DNA from: Amycolatopsis balhimycina FH 1894
Lineage (GTDB): Bacteria > Actinomycetota > Actinomycetes > Mycobacteriales > Pseudonocardiaceae
Length of the DNA stretch: 64,000 bases
Direction: 5' to 3'
NCBI RefSeq assembly: GCF_000384295.1
Contig: NZ_KB913037.1
Span: 7,999,533-8,063,532, forward strand
The notes beneath the pieces were generated by a model. That model searched no databases, had not been told where the DNA came from, and saw only the letters and a list, made by a program, of their open reading frames with translations. How positions within the stretch are numbered: position 1 is the first letter of the stretch; each line of letters opens with the position of its first letter. Below, piece after piece: positions 7,348 to 14,978 of this stretch. The position numbers and the translations under genes are program-made.

Positions 7348-8004
7348 TCAGCCGAGCACGAAGGGCAGCCGGGCGGCGAGGGCGCCGAGTCCGGCGGCTT
7401 CGGCCTCGGTGGGGGAGCGCCGCCCGGTCCCGACCAGCAGGACGTCTTCGTCGGAGAACGACGACGGGAACGCGGCTCCCGCGATCTTCTCCAGCATCTG
7501 CCGGGTGCGTGTCAGTCCCTCGGCGGGCGGCGGAGCGGCAGACGGCAGGTGCGCCACCAGGTCCAGGTGGTGCAGCGTCCACTCCAGCACGTACGCCGAA
7601 AGGTAGTCACCCGCCGTGAGAACCATGTCCTGCGTGCTCACCCGCATTCCCGGGTCGGCCAGGTCGGCCGCCCGGCCGGCCGCGGCACCGACGTCGTCGA
7701 GGTGGAACTTCAGCAGGGCCGGGTCCTCGTACGCCGAGGCCAGGCGGACGATCAGCGCGTCCAGCGGGTCGTCGCCCGACGGCAGTTCGCCGCTGACCGC
7801 CCAGTACGTGATCGCATCGTGCGTGAGCGCGGCCGAGGACGGCGTGACCAGCGTGATCAGGACGTCCTGGGCGTCGATGACGAGGTGGCAGGCCAGGTCG
7901 CGGACCAGCCAGCCCCGGCAGCCCGACGGCTTCGCGAAGTCCTGGTCGGGAAGCGAGGCGACCGCGGCGCGCAACGCCGCCCACGTGCGCGAGAAGAGAT
8001 CCAC
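7348..8004 (-). CDS. Maleylpyruvate isomerase family / mycothiol-dependent (DinB-like) protein
   Basis: A 218-residue protein of the MDMPI N-terminal (TIGR03083-like) type: an opening helix with AALRAAVASLPDQDFAKPSGCRGW, then LACHLVIDAQDVL and, later, LEWTLHHLDLVAHL. The conserved W-x-V-R-D-L-A-C-H block and the later HHLD histidines are the expected metal-binding positions of this four-helix DinB-like fold. Members include mycothiol-dependent maleylpyruvate isomerase, but most are uncharacterised, so the substrate is unknown. It is followed on the same strand's upstream side by the PucR regulator (20 bases between them), so the two may share a transcript. Confidence 0.72.
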   Translation of the reverse strand: MDLFSRTWAALRAAVASLPDQDFAKPSGCRGWLVRDLACHLVIDAQDVLITLVTPSSAALTHDAITYWAVSGELPSGDDPLDALIVRLASAYEDPALLKFHLDDVGAAAGRAADLADPGMRVSTQDMVLTAGDYLSAYVLEWTLHHLDLVAHLPSAAPPPAEGLTRTRQMLEKIAGAAFPSSFSDEDVLLVGTGRRSPTEAEAAGLGALAARLPFVLG

Positions 8005-8023
8005 GGGCGCGACGCTAGCAGGA

Positions 8024-9646
8024 TCAGAGCCTCAGCTGCAGCTGAGTTAACAGGCGCTGCGCGGGGTCGGCGAAGTCCACATCGGACACTTCGGCGGCGC
8101 GCCGGACGCGGTAGCGCACCGTGTTCGGGTGGATGTTCAGCGCCCGCGCCGCCGCCCGGACGTCGCCGAAGGCGTCCAGCCAGGCCAGGACCGCCGGCAC
8201 CAGGATCCCGCCGTGCTCGGCGTCGTGCTCCACGAGCGACGTGAGCCGCGGGTCGCGGATGCGCGGCTGCCCGCCCAGGAACGCCAGCACCTCCGACAGC
8301 AGCACCTCGGCGCGCACGTCGGCCAGCGAGGCGACGTCGGCGGGCCAGTGCCCGCGCGCCATCGCCGCCAGGACGCGGTCGGCGTCGCCGCGGGACGCGG
8401 CCACCTCCGACAGCCGGGGCACGACGCCGCCGAGGGCCGCCCGCACCGGGACGTCCAGGTGACGGCGGGCCGTGCCGGCGATTTCGCGAGCCAGCGCCAG
8501 CACCGCCGCGTCGGAGTGCTCGGGCAGGTCCGGCAGCAGCGCGTAGACGCGGCCACCGATCACGCTCACCAGTGCGCTGCGCCGGTAGGCCGCGGTGTGG
8601 ACGGCGATCAGGTGGACCAGCTCGGCGCGCCGCAGCTGCCGGTTGTCCGAGCGCACCACCGGCTTTTGGGGGGTCCAGGGGGGCTTGTCCCCCGGCTGGG
8701 GTCTGGGGCTCGGCCCCAGATGGCTCAGCGAAAACGCCAGCACCTGCGCCGGGCGCGCCGGGTCCGCGCCGATGTCGTCCGCGACGGACTCCGCGTCGAG
8801 CCGTCCTTCCAGCAGGCTCGCCAGGAGGTCCTCCCGCAGCCGCAGCTCGGGACTCGGCAGCGTCCGGGCGCGGATCAGCTGCGGTGCCAGGGCGCGGCTC
8901 GCGCCGAGCAGCGCCGTCTCGGCCCGTTCGGTGAGCGGCTGGGCGCCCTCCTGGACCCAGATCGTGCCGAGCGGCTGCTTGCCCGCGTGGATGCCCGCCG
9001 CGATGCGGCGGCGGATGCCCAGTTCGGGCCGCTCGTCGATCCGGACGATCCCCTCGCCGGCGCGAAGCCGCTGGTAGACGCCCCATTCACGGAGCATCGC
9101 GAGGTAGCGTTCCGGGCCTTCGCGGCCGAGGATCGACAGCCGCCGCAGCTCGTCGACCTCGTCGCCCGCCCGCGAATACGCGAGCACGCGGTTGGCCGTG
9201 TCCTCGATGCTGACCAGGCCGCCGGTGAGTGTCGCGATCGTCTGGGCCAGGGCGAACAGGTCGCCGAGCACCTCGCCGCCGGCCGCCTCGCCGCCCGCGC
9301 GGGCCGCCTCGACGACACCGCGCGCCAGGGATTCCACCTGCTCCCAGCGTGCTTCGGCGCCGACCGTGAGCAGGGCGACGCCCGCGTCGGCGGCGACGTC
9401 GGAGCCCGTCGCGCCCTTGACCGCCACCGCGGCCGCGCCGCCGCGCCCGGCCGCGCGGATGGCGGGTGCCGCCGCCCGGCCACGCGCGCCGATCACCAGC
9501 ACCAAGTCGCCGGGGGACGCCTCCAAGGGGTCCTCGGGATCGAGGATCACGACGTCGGTGACTTCGACGCCGAGGCCGTACGGCGCCACGACGACCTCGA
9601 CGAGCGGCTCGCCGAGCGTTGCCAGCACGTGCCGCAGCGACGTCAT
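8024..9646 (-). CDS. pruC: PucR-family regulator of proline utilisation (PruC-like)
   Basis: A 540-residue protein with an N-terminal PucR-like ligand domain, a central GGDEF-like region and a C-terminal HTH_30: DVRAAARALNIHPNTVRYRVRR. It is divergent from the P5C dehydrogenase and proline dehydrogenase genes. The same arrangement occurs in Mycobacterium tuberculosis, where PruC (Rv1186c) activates pruA and pruB; the role is inferred from family and context. An inverted repeat TTGTCCGA/TCGGACAA lies in the shared promoter region and is a likely binding site. Oddity: residues ~309-328 (GPSPRPQPGDKPPWTPQKP) are encoded by a GC-rich hairpin repeat of the kind normally found between genes, which has been tolerated in frame. 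Confidence 0.82.
   Translation of the reverse strand: MTSLRHVLATLGEPLVEVVVAPYGLGVEVTDVVILDPEDPLEASPGDLVLVIGARGRAAAPAIRAAGRGGAAAVAVKGATGSDVAADAGVALLTVGAEARWEQVESLARGVVEAARAGGEAAGGEVLGDLFALAQTIATLTGGLVSIEDTANRVLAYSRAGDEVDELRRLSILGREGPERYLAMLREWGVYQRLRAGEGIVRIDERPELGIRRRIAAGIHAGKQPLGTIWVQEGAQPLTERAETALLGASRALAPQLIRARTLPSPELRLREDLLASLLEGRLDAESVADDIGADPARPAQVLAFSLSHLGPSPRPQPGDKPPWTPQKPVVRSDNRQLRRAELVHLIAVHTAAYRRSALVSVIGGRVYALLPDLPEHSDAAVLALAREIAGTARRHLDVPVRAALGGVVPRLSEVAASRGDADRVLAAMARGHWPADVASLADVRAEVLLSEVLAFLGGQPRIRDPRLTSLVEHDAEHGGILVPAVLAWLDAFGDVRAAARALNIHPNTVRYRVRRAAEVSDVDFADPAQRLLTQLQLRL
8662..8722. repeat. GC-rich hairpin repeat lying inside a coding sequence
   Basis: The stretch holds two adjacent hairpins, GGGGG-CTTGT-CCCCC and CTGGGG-CTCG-GCCCCAG, with GGGGGGTCCAG before them. 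It has the look of an intergenic repeat but sits in the middle of the PucR gene and is read through without a stop, adding a proline-rich loop between the ligand domain and the helical domain. Confidence 0.6.
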
Positions 9647-9653
9647 CGTAGGG

Positions 9654-9701
9654 TTGTCCGATCAGCCAAGATCATACGGGCGATTTTAGCCGTTCGGACA
9701 A
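9654..9701. promoter_or_regulatory. Candidate operator between pruC and pruA
   Basis: TTGTCCGA (9,654-9,661) and its exact complement TCGGACAA (9,694-9,701) flank 32 bases that include the AT-richer GATTTTAG. A further TGTCCGG follows at 9,714. The position, in the only non-coding gap between divergent regulator and pathway genes, suggests regulator binding with DNA looping; not proven. Confidence 0.5.
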
Positions 9702-9772
9702 GCCGCCGGAGTGTGTCCGGAGTTACCGTTCGGGGCATCAAGAGGTAGTGAGCGCGTAGCAGAGGAGCCGCC

Positions 9773-11401
9773 GTGGACGCCGTGACCCAGACCCCCGCCC
9801 CGACGAACGAGCCGGTGCTCACCTACGCGCCGGGCAGCGCGGAGCGCGCCGAACTCGAGGGTGCGCTCAAGCGGCTGGGCCAGGCGGAACCGGTCGACCT
9901 GACCGTCACCATCGGTGGCGAGCAGCGCCCCGGTGGCGGCGAGCAGATCGACGTCGTCCAGCCGCACAACCACGCGCACGTCCTGGGCACCATCCACAGC
10001 GCCACCCGGCAGGACGCCACCGACGCGATCGCGGCCGCCGCGAAGGCCGCGCCGGAGTGGCGCGCGCTGTCCTACGACGACCGTGCCGCGATCCTGCTGC
10101 GCGCCGCCGACCTGCTCACCGGCAAGTGGCGCGCCACGCTGAACGCCGCCACCATGCTCGGCCAGTCCAAGACCGCGACCCAGGCCGAGATCGACTCCGC
10201 TTGCGAGCTCGCCGACTTCTGGCGCTTCAACGTCGAGTTCGGCCGCCGCATTCTCGCCGAGCAGCCGATCAGCTCGCCCGGCGTGTGGAACCGGATGGAG
10301 CACCGGCCGCTGGAAGGCTTCGTCTACGCGATCACGCCGTTCAACTTCACCGCGATCGCCGGCAACCTGCCGACCGCGCCCGCGCTGATGGGCAACACCG
10401 TGCTGTGGAAGCCGTCGCCGACGCAGTCGTTCGCCGCGCACCTGACCATGCGGCTGCTCGAAGAAGCGGGCCTGCCGCCGGGCGTGATCAACCTGCTGCC
10501 GGGCGACGGCAAGGCCGTCTCGGAGGTCGCCCTGACCCACCGCGACCTGGCCGGCATCCACTTCACCGGCTCGACCGCGACGTTCCAGCACCTGTGGGGC
10601 ACGGTCGGCGCGAACATCGCGGGCTACCGCGGCTACCCGCGCCTGGTCGGCGAGACCGGCGGCAAGGACTTCGTGCTCGCCCACCCGTCCGCCGACGTCG
10701 ATGTCCTGCGCACCGCCCTGGTCCGCGGCGCCTTCGAGTACCAGGGCCAGAAGTGCTCCGCCGCTTCGCGCGCCTACGTCCCGCGCAGCCTGTGGGCGAA
10801 GCTGAAGGACGGTCTCGTGTCCGAGACCGAGGCGCTGTCCTACGGCGACGTCACCGACCTGTCGCACTTCGGCGGCGCGGTGATCGACCGGCGCGCCTTC
10901 ACCAAGCACTCCGACCTGTTCGACAGCGTGCGCGACGACGCTTCGGTCGAGGTCCTCACCGGGGGCACGGCCGACGACAGCGTCGGCTACTTCGTGAAGC
11001 CGACGATCCTCGTGTCGGACAACCCGAAGCACGAAATCTTCTCGACCGAGTACTTCGGCCCGATCCTGTCGGTGCACGTCTACGAAGACGGCGACTTCGA
11101 CGCCGTCCTGAAGCTCGTCGACGAGACGGCCGCGTACGCGCTGACCGGCGCGATCATCGCCAACGACCGCACGGCCGTGGCGAAGGCGTCCGAGGCGCTG
11201 CGGTTCGCCGCGGGCAACTTCTACGTCAACGACAAGCCGACCGGTGCCGTCGTCGGCCAGCAGCCGTTCGGCGGCGCGCGGGCCTCGGGCACCAACGACA
11301 AGGCGGGGTCGATCTTCAACCTGCAGCGCTGGACCAGCCCGCGCTCGGTCAAGGAGACCTTCGTGCCGCCGACGACTGTGCGTTATCCGCACCAGGGCTG
11401 A
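9773..11401 (+). CDS. pruA: L-glutamate gamma-semialdehyde (delta-1-pyrroline-5-carboxylate) dehydrogenase
   Basis: A 542-residue aldehyde dehydrogenase of the P5CDH type that oxidises glutamate semialdehyde to glutamate with NAD+. The catalytic cysteine is in QGQKCSAASRAYVP and the general-base glutamate in LVGETGGKDFVL; the NAD-binding turn is FTGSTATFQHLW. The C-terminal P-F-G-G-A-R-A-S-G-T-N-D-K-A-G loop is typical of P5CDH. It starts at GTG after a GAGGAG ribosome site. It lies 11 bases before proline dehydrogenase, with which it forms the two-step proline-to-glutamate pathway, and is divergent from the PucR regulator. Confidence 0.95.
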   Translation: MDAVTQTPAPTNEPVLTYAPGSAERAELEGALKRLGQAEPVDLTVTIGGEQRPGGGEQIDVVQPHNHAHVLGTIHSATRQDATDAIAAAAKAAPEWRALSYDDRAAILLRAADLLTGKWRATLNAATMLGQSKTATQAEIDSACELADFWRFNVEFGRRILAEQPISSPGVWNRMEHRPLEGFVYAITPFNFTAIAGNLPTAPALMGNTVLWKPSPTQSFAAHLTMRLLEEAGLPPGVINLLPGDGKAVSEVALTHRDLAGIHFTGSTATFQHLWGTVGANIAGYRGYPRLVGETGGKDFVLAHPSADVDVLRTALVRGAFEYQGQKCSAASRAYVPRSLWAKLKDGLVSETEALSYGDVTDLSHFGGAVIDRRAFTKHSDLFDSVRDDASVEVLTGGTADDSVGYFVKPTILVSDNPKHEIFSTEYFGPILSVHVYEDGDFDAVLKLVDETAAYALTGAIIANDRTAVAKASEALRFAAGNFYVNDKPTGAVVGQQPFGGARASGTNDKAGSIFNLQRWTSPRSVKETFVPPTTVRYPHQG

Positions 11402-11412
11402 GGAGGACCGTC

Positions 11413-12342
<930 letters not shown>

Positions 12343-12345
12343 AAA

Positions 12346-12398
12346 GCCGTGAATGGCACATTGAGGGACTCTACGTCCCTCAATGTGCCATTCACGGC
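12346..12398. repeat. Long inverted repeat (GAATGGCACATTGAGGGAC family), copy 1
   Basis: Arms of 24 bp (GCCGTGAATGGCACATTGAG and GGAC) pair perfectly around the 5-base loop TCTAC. It lies between convergent genes and probably acts as a two-way terminator. The same core recurs at 26,891 and 40,212. Confidence 0.85.
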
Positions 12399-12406
12399 AG
12401 CAGTCG

Positions 12407-12778
12407 TCAGGCCTGTTCGGCCTCGGCCTCGGCCGCCTTGCGCTTGACCTCGGCCATGTCGACCTCGCGAGCCTGCTTGATCAGCTCTTCGAGGGCGGGC
12501 TCGGGCAGCGCGCCGGGCTGGGCGTAGATCAGCGTCTTGTCCCGGATGATGGCCAGCGTCGGGATGGAGCGGACGTCGAAGGCGGCGGCCAGCTGCTGCT
12601 GCGCTTCGGTGTCGACGCTCGCGAAGACCAGGTCTTCGTGCTTCTCGGACGCCTTTTCGTAGACCGGCGCGAACTGGCGGCACGGTCCGCACCAGCTCGC
12701 CCAGAAGTCGATCAGGACGAACTCGTTGTCGTTTACCGTCTGGTCGAAGTTCTCGGCAGTCAGCTCAACGGTGCTCAT
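12407..12778 (-). CDS. Thioredoxin
   Basis: A 123-residue thioredoxin fold with the active site WCGPC at residues 29-33 (FWASWCGPCRQF) and the cis-proline loop VRSIPTLAII. The C-terminus extends beyond the usual ~108 residues with a charged helix (LIKQAREVDMAEVKRKAAEAEAEQA), which is rich in alanine and glutamate and likely solvent-exposed. It is probably a cytoplasmic disulfide reductase. The ATG at 12,776-12,778 gives the normal N-terminus; the frame is open further upstream but codes for arginine-rich nonsense. Confidence 0.9.
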   Translation of the reverse strand: MSTVELTAENFDQTVNDNEFVLIDFWASWCGPCRQFAPVYEKASEKHEDLVFASVDTEAQQQLAAAFDVRSIPTLAIIRDKTLIYAQPGALPEPALEELIKQAREVDMAEVKRKAAEAEAEQA

Positions 12779-12862
12779 GGCCTGGTCAACGACGTGGGCG
12801 CGGCGGGAATTCCCGGGGCGGGGGTAGCGTCTGCGGCGACCACCCGTGCAGAGGAGGAACAG

Positions 12863-13105
12863 ATGGCCGACGGCGAGATCCTGGGCCGGATCGACGAGCT
12901 GATCGCGGAGGAGCACGAGCTCCGGTCGCGCTCGGTCGGCGTGGGGCTGAGCGGCGGCGACCGCGACCGGCTCACCGCGGTCGAGCAGCAGCTCGACCAG
13001 TGCTGGGACCTGCTCCGGCAGCGGCGCGCGAAAACGGAGTTCCACGAGAACCCGGACGAGGCCGCGGCCCGCCCGGTCTCCGAGGTGGAGTCCTACCGCC
13101 AGTGA
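12863..13105 (+). CDS. DUF2630 family protein
   Basis: An 80-residue, strongly helical, acidic protein: EILGRIDELIAEEHELR, then LTAVEQQLDQCWDLLRQRRAKTEF. This is the DUF2630 pattern of a short antiparallel coiled coil found across actinobacteria, function unknown. The ATG at 12,863 is preceded by GAGGAGGAAC, a strong ribosome site. It is divergent from the thioredoxin gene with 84 bases between. Confidence 0.85.
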   Translation: MADGEILGRIDELIAEEHELRSRSVGVGLSGGDRDRLTAVEQQLDQCWDLLRQRRAKTEFHENPDEAAARPVSEVESYRQ

Positions 13106-13171
13106 GCCCGGCTTCGCGGCCGCCCGCCGGCGGGCGGCCGCGAAAAATCTCCGCGGCGATGTCGAGAACGA

Positions 13172-13198
13172 TGTCGAGAACCCGGAACCGGCTCCGTC
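13172..13198 (+). promoter_or_regulatory. Candidate ECF42 sigma promoter
   Basis: TGTCGA (13,172-13,177), a 17-base spacer and CGTC (13,195-13,198) match the reported ECF42 promoter pattern (TGTCGA at -35, CGA/TC at -10). A second TGTCGA occurs at 13,160. It lies about 50 bases before the DGPF gene that precedes the ECF42-type sigma factor, fitting autoregulation. Confidence 0.65.
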
Positions 13199-13249
13199 CC
13201 CGGTATGCGAGCGGCCAGAATGGTCGCCAGACACCGAGGGAGAACCACC

Positions 13250-13660
13250 ATGGCCAAGTACCTGCTGCTCAAGCACTACCGCGGCGCGCCGGCCCCGGCG
13301 AACTGTGACGCGCCCATGGACCAGTGGACGCCGGAGGAGATCTCCGCCCACGTCCAGTACATGCAGGACTTCGCGGCCAAGCTGGAGACGACCGGCGAGT
13401 TCGTCGACGCCCAGGCCCTGGCGCCCGAGGGGACGTTCGTCCGCTACGACGGCGAGGGCCGCCCGCCGGTCACCGACGGCCCGTTCGCCGAGACCAAGGA
13501 CCTCATCGCCGGCTGGATGGTGATCGACGTCGACACCTACGAGCGGGCGGTCGAACTGGCCGGCGAGCTGTCGGCGGCGCCGGGGCCGGGCGGGGAGCCG
13601 ATCCACGAGTGGCTCGAGCTGCGTCCGTTCCTGGCCATGCCGTCGACCGTCACGGAATGA
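13250..13660 (+). CDS. DGPF/YCII-domain protein, partner of the ECF42 sigma factor
   Basis: A 136-residue protein with the YCII-related fold; the name-giving motif is present as VTDGPFAETKDLIAGW, preceded by FVRYDGEGRPPV. It opens MAKYLLLKHYRGAP, as is usual. DGPF proteins are the conserved neighbours of ECF42 sigma factors, and their genes are the known targets of those sigma factors; the biochemical role is unknown. The sigma gene starts 32 bases downstream, and a matching promoter lies upstream. Confidence 0.9.
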   Translation: MAKYLLLKHYRGAPAPANCDAPMDQWTPEEISAHVQYMQDFAAKLETTGEFVDAQALAPEGTFVRYDGEGRPPVTDGPFAETKDLIAGWMVIDVDTYERAVELAGELSAAPGPGGEPIHEWLELRPFLAMPSTVTE

Positions 13661-13692
13661 CGGCGTTGCCCGCCGGAGGGATCGGCTGAGCC

Positions 13693-14835
13693 GTGGACGA
13701 AACCCTGCTCCGGAGCCTCACTCCGGGTGTCCTGGCGATCCTCGTCCGCCGCGGAGCCGACTTCGCGGCGGCCGAGGACGCCGTCCAGGACGCGCTGGTC
13801 GAGGCGTTGCGCGCGTGGCAAGCCGACCCGCCGCGCGACCCCAAGGGCTGGCTGGTCACGGTGGCCTGGCGCAAGTTCCTGGACGCGGCCCGGGCGGAGA
13901 CCGCGCGCCGTCGGCGTGAAGACGTCGTCGAGGCCGAAGTGCCGTCCGGGCCCGCGGCCACGGTGGACGACACGCTCCAGCTCTACTTCCTGTGCGCTCA
14001 CCCGTCGCTGACGCCGTCGTCGGCGGTCGCGCTCACGCTGCGCGCCGTCGGCGGGCTGACCACCCGCCAGATCGCCCAGGCGTACCTGGTGCCCGAGGCC
14101 ACCATGGCGCAGCGGATCAGCCGGGCCAAGCGGACCGTGTCGGGGGTGCGGTTCGACCAGCCCGGCGACGTCGCGACCGTGCTGCGCGTCCTCTACCTGG
14201 TCTTCAACGAGGGGTACTCCGGGGACGTCGACCTCGCGGCCGAGGCGATCCGGCTCACCCGGCAGCTCGCGGCGGCGATCGACCACCCCGAGGTGGCCGG
14301 GCTGCTGGCCCTGATGCTGCTGCACCACGCGCGGCGCGCCACACGGACCGAGCCCGGCGGCCGGCTCGTCCCGCTGGCCGGCCAGGACCGCTCCCGGTGG
14401 GACACCACGCTGATCGCCGAGGGCGTCGAGATCTTGCAGGCGGCGCTGGCCCGCGACCGGCTGGGCGAGTTCCAGGCCCAGGCAGCCATCGCGGCCCTGC
14501 ACGCCGACGCGCCCGACGCCGCGGAGACCGACTGGGTGCAGATCGTCGAGTGGTACGACGAGCTCGCGCGGCTCACCGGCAGCCCGGTGGTGCGGCTCAA
14601 CCGCGCGGTGGCGGTCGGCGAGGCCGACGGCCCGCGGGCCGGCCTGGCGGCACTCGCCGAACTGGACGACACCCTGCCCCGCTACGCGGCGGTGGCGGCG
14701 TACCTCCACGAGCGCGACGGCGACCTGGCGACAGCGGCGAAGCTGTACGCCGAAGCGGCGAAGAAGGCGTCCAGCCTCGCCGAGGTCGACCACCTGACCC
14801 GCCAAGCCGCCCGCCTCAACACCCGCCGCCCCTGA
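13693..14835 (+). CDS. ECF42-group RNA polymerase sigma factor with C-terminal TPR-like domain
   Basis: A 380-residue sigma factor. Region 2 is AAEDAVQDALVEALRAW with the sigma-core helix PKGWLVTVAWRKFLDAARAE; region 4 is LRAVGGLTTRQIAQAYLVPEATMAQRISRAKRTV. The large C-terminal extension (DUF6596/TPR-like, from about residue 185) has the family pattern YLVFNEGYSG, LLHHARRATR and RLNRAVAVGEADG. In ECF42 factors that extension is needed for activity in place of a classical anti-sigma factor. It begins with GTG after the DGPF gene. Conditions that activate it are unknown. Confidence 0.92.
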   Translation: MDETLLRSLTPGVLAILVRRGADFAAAEDAVQDALVEALRAWQADPPRDPKGWLVTVAWRKFLDAARAETARRRREDVVEAEVPSGPAATVDDTLQLYFLCAHPSLTPSSAVALTLRAVGGLTTRQIAQAYLVPEATMAQRISRAKRTVSGVRFDQPGDVATVLRVLYLVFNEGYSGDVDLAAEAIRLTRQLAAAIDHPEVAGLLALMLLHHARRATRTEPGGRLVPLAGQDRSRWDTTLIAEGVEILQAALARDRLGEFQAQAAIAALHADAPDAAETDWVQIVEWYDELARLTGSPVVRLNRAVAVGEADGPRAGLAALAELDDTLPRYAAVAAYLHERDGDLATAAKLYAEAAKKASSLAEVDHLTRQAARLNTRRP

Positions 14836-14840
14836 CGGCC

Positions 14841-14974
14841 GTGATTGAAGGGCCGACACGCGTGATTCAGGAGTCGACACGCGTGATTGGAGGGTCGACA
14901 CGGCACTGACTCCGTGTCGACCCTCCAATCACGAGAGATGACCCTTCAATCACGCGTGCTGACCCTTCGATCAC
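14841..14974. repeat. Three 21-bp direct repeats facing three inverted copies
   Basis: Units at 14,841, 14,862 and 14,883 follow the pattern GTGATT-(GAAGGG/CAGGAG/GGAGGG)-(C/T)CGACACGC. After an 8-base centre, three units in opposite orientation end at 14,932, 14,953 and 14,974. The whole is 6 x 21 bp plus 8 bp and can fold into one long hairpin. It lies between convergent genes and fills the gap completely. Confidence 0.85.
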
Positions 14975-14978
14975 GGGG

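Noticed and set aside
8024..9646. PucR gene as a pseudogene disrupted by the internal repeat
   Set aside because: The frame is open through the repeat and all domains, including the C-terminal helix-turn-helix, are intact.
13537..14928. Long open frame on the minus strand across the ECF42 sigma factor gene
   Set aside because: Its translation is arginine/glycine-rich with no domain; it exists because third codon positions are GC-rich. The same applies to long frames at 15,075-17,669 (+), 10,057-12,342 (+) upstream of proline dehydrogenase and 41,602-44,742 (+).
14841..14974. Possible CRISPR array
   Set aside because: Units are 21 bp without spacers, half of them inverted, and there are no cas genes. 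It is a mirror hairpin array.
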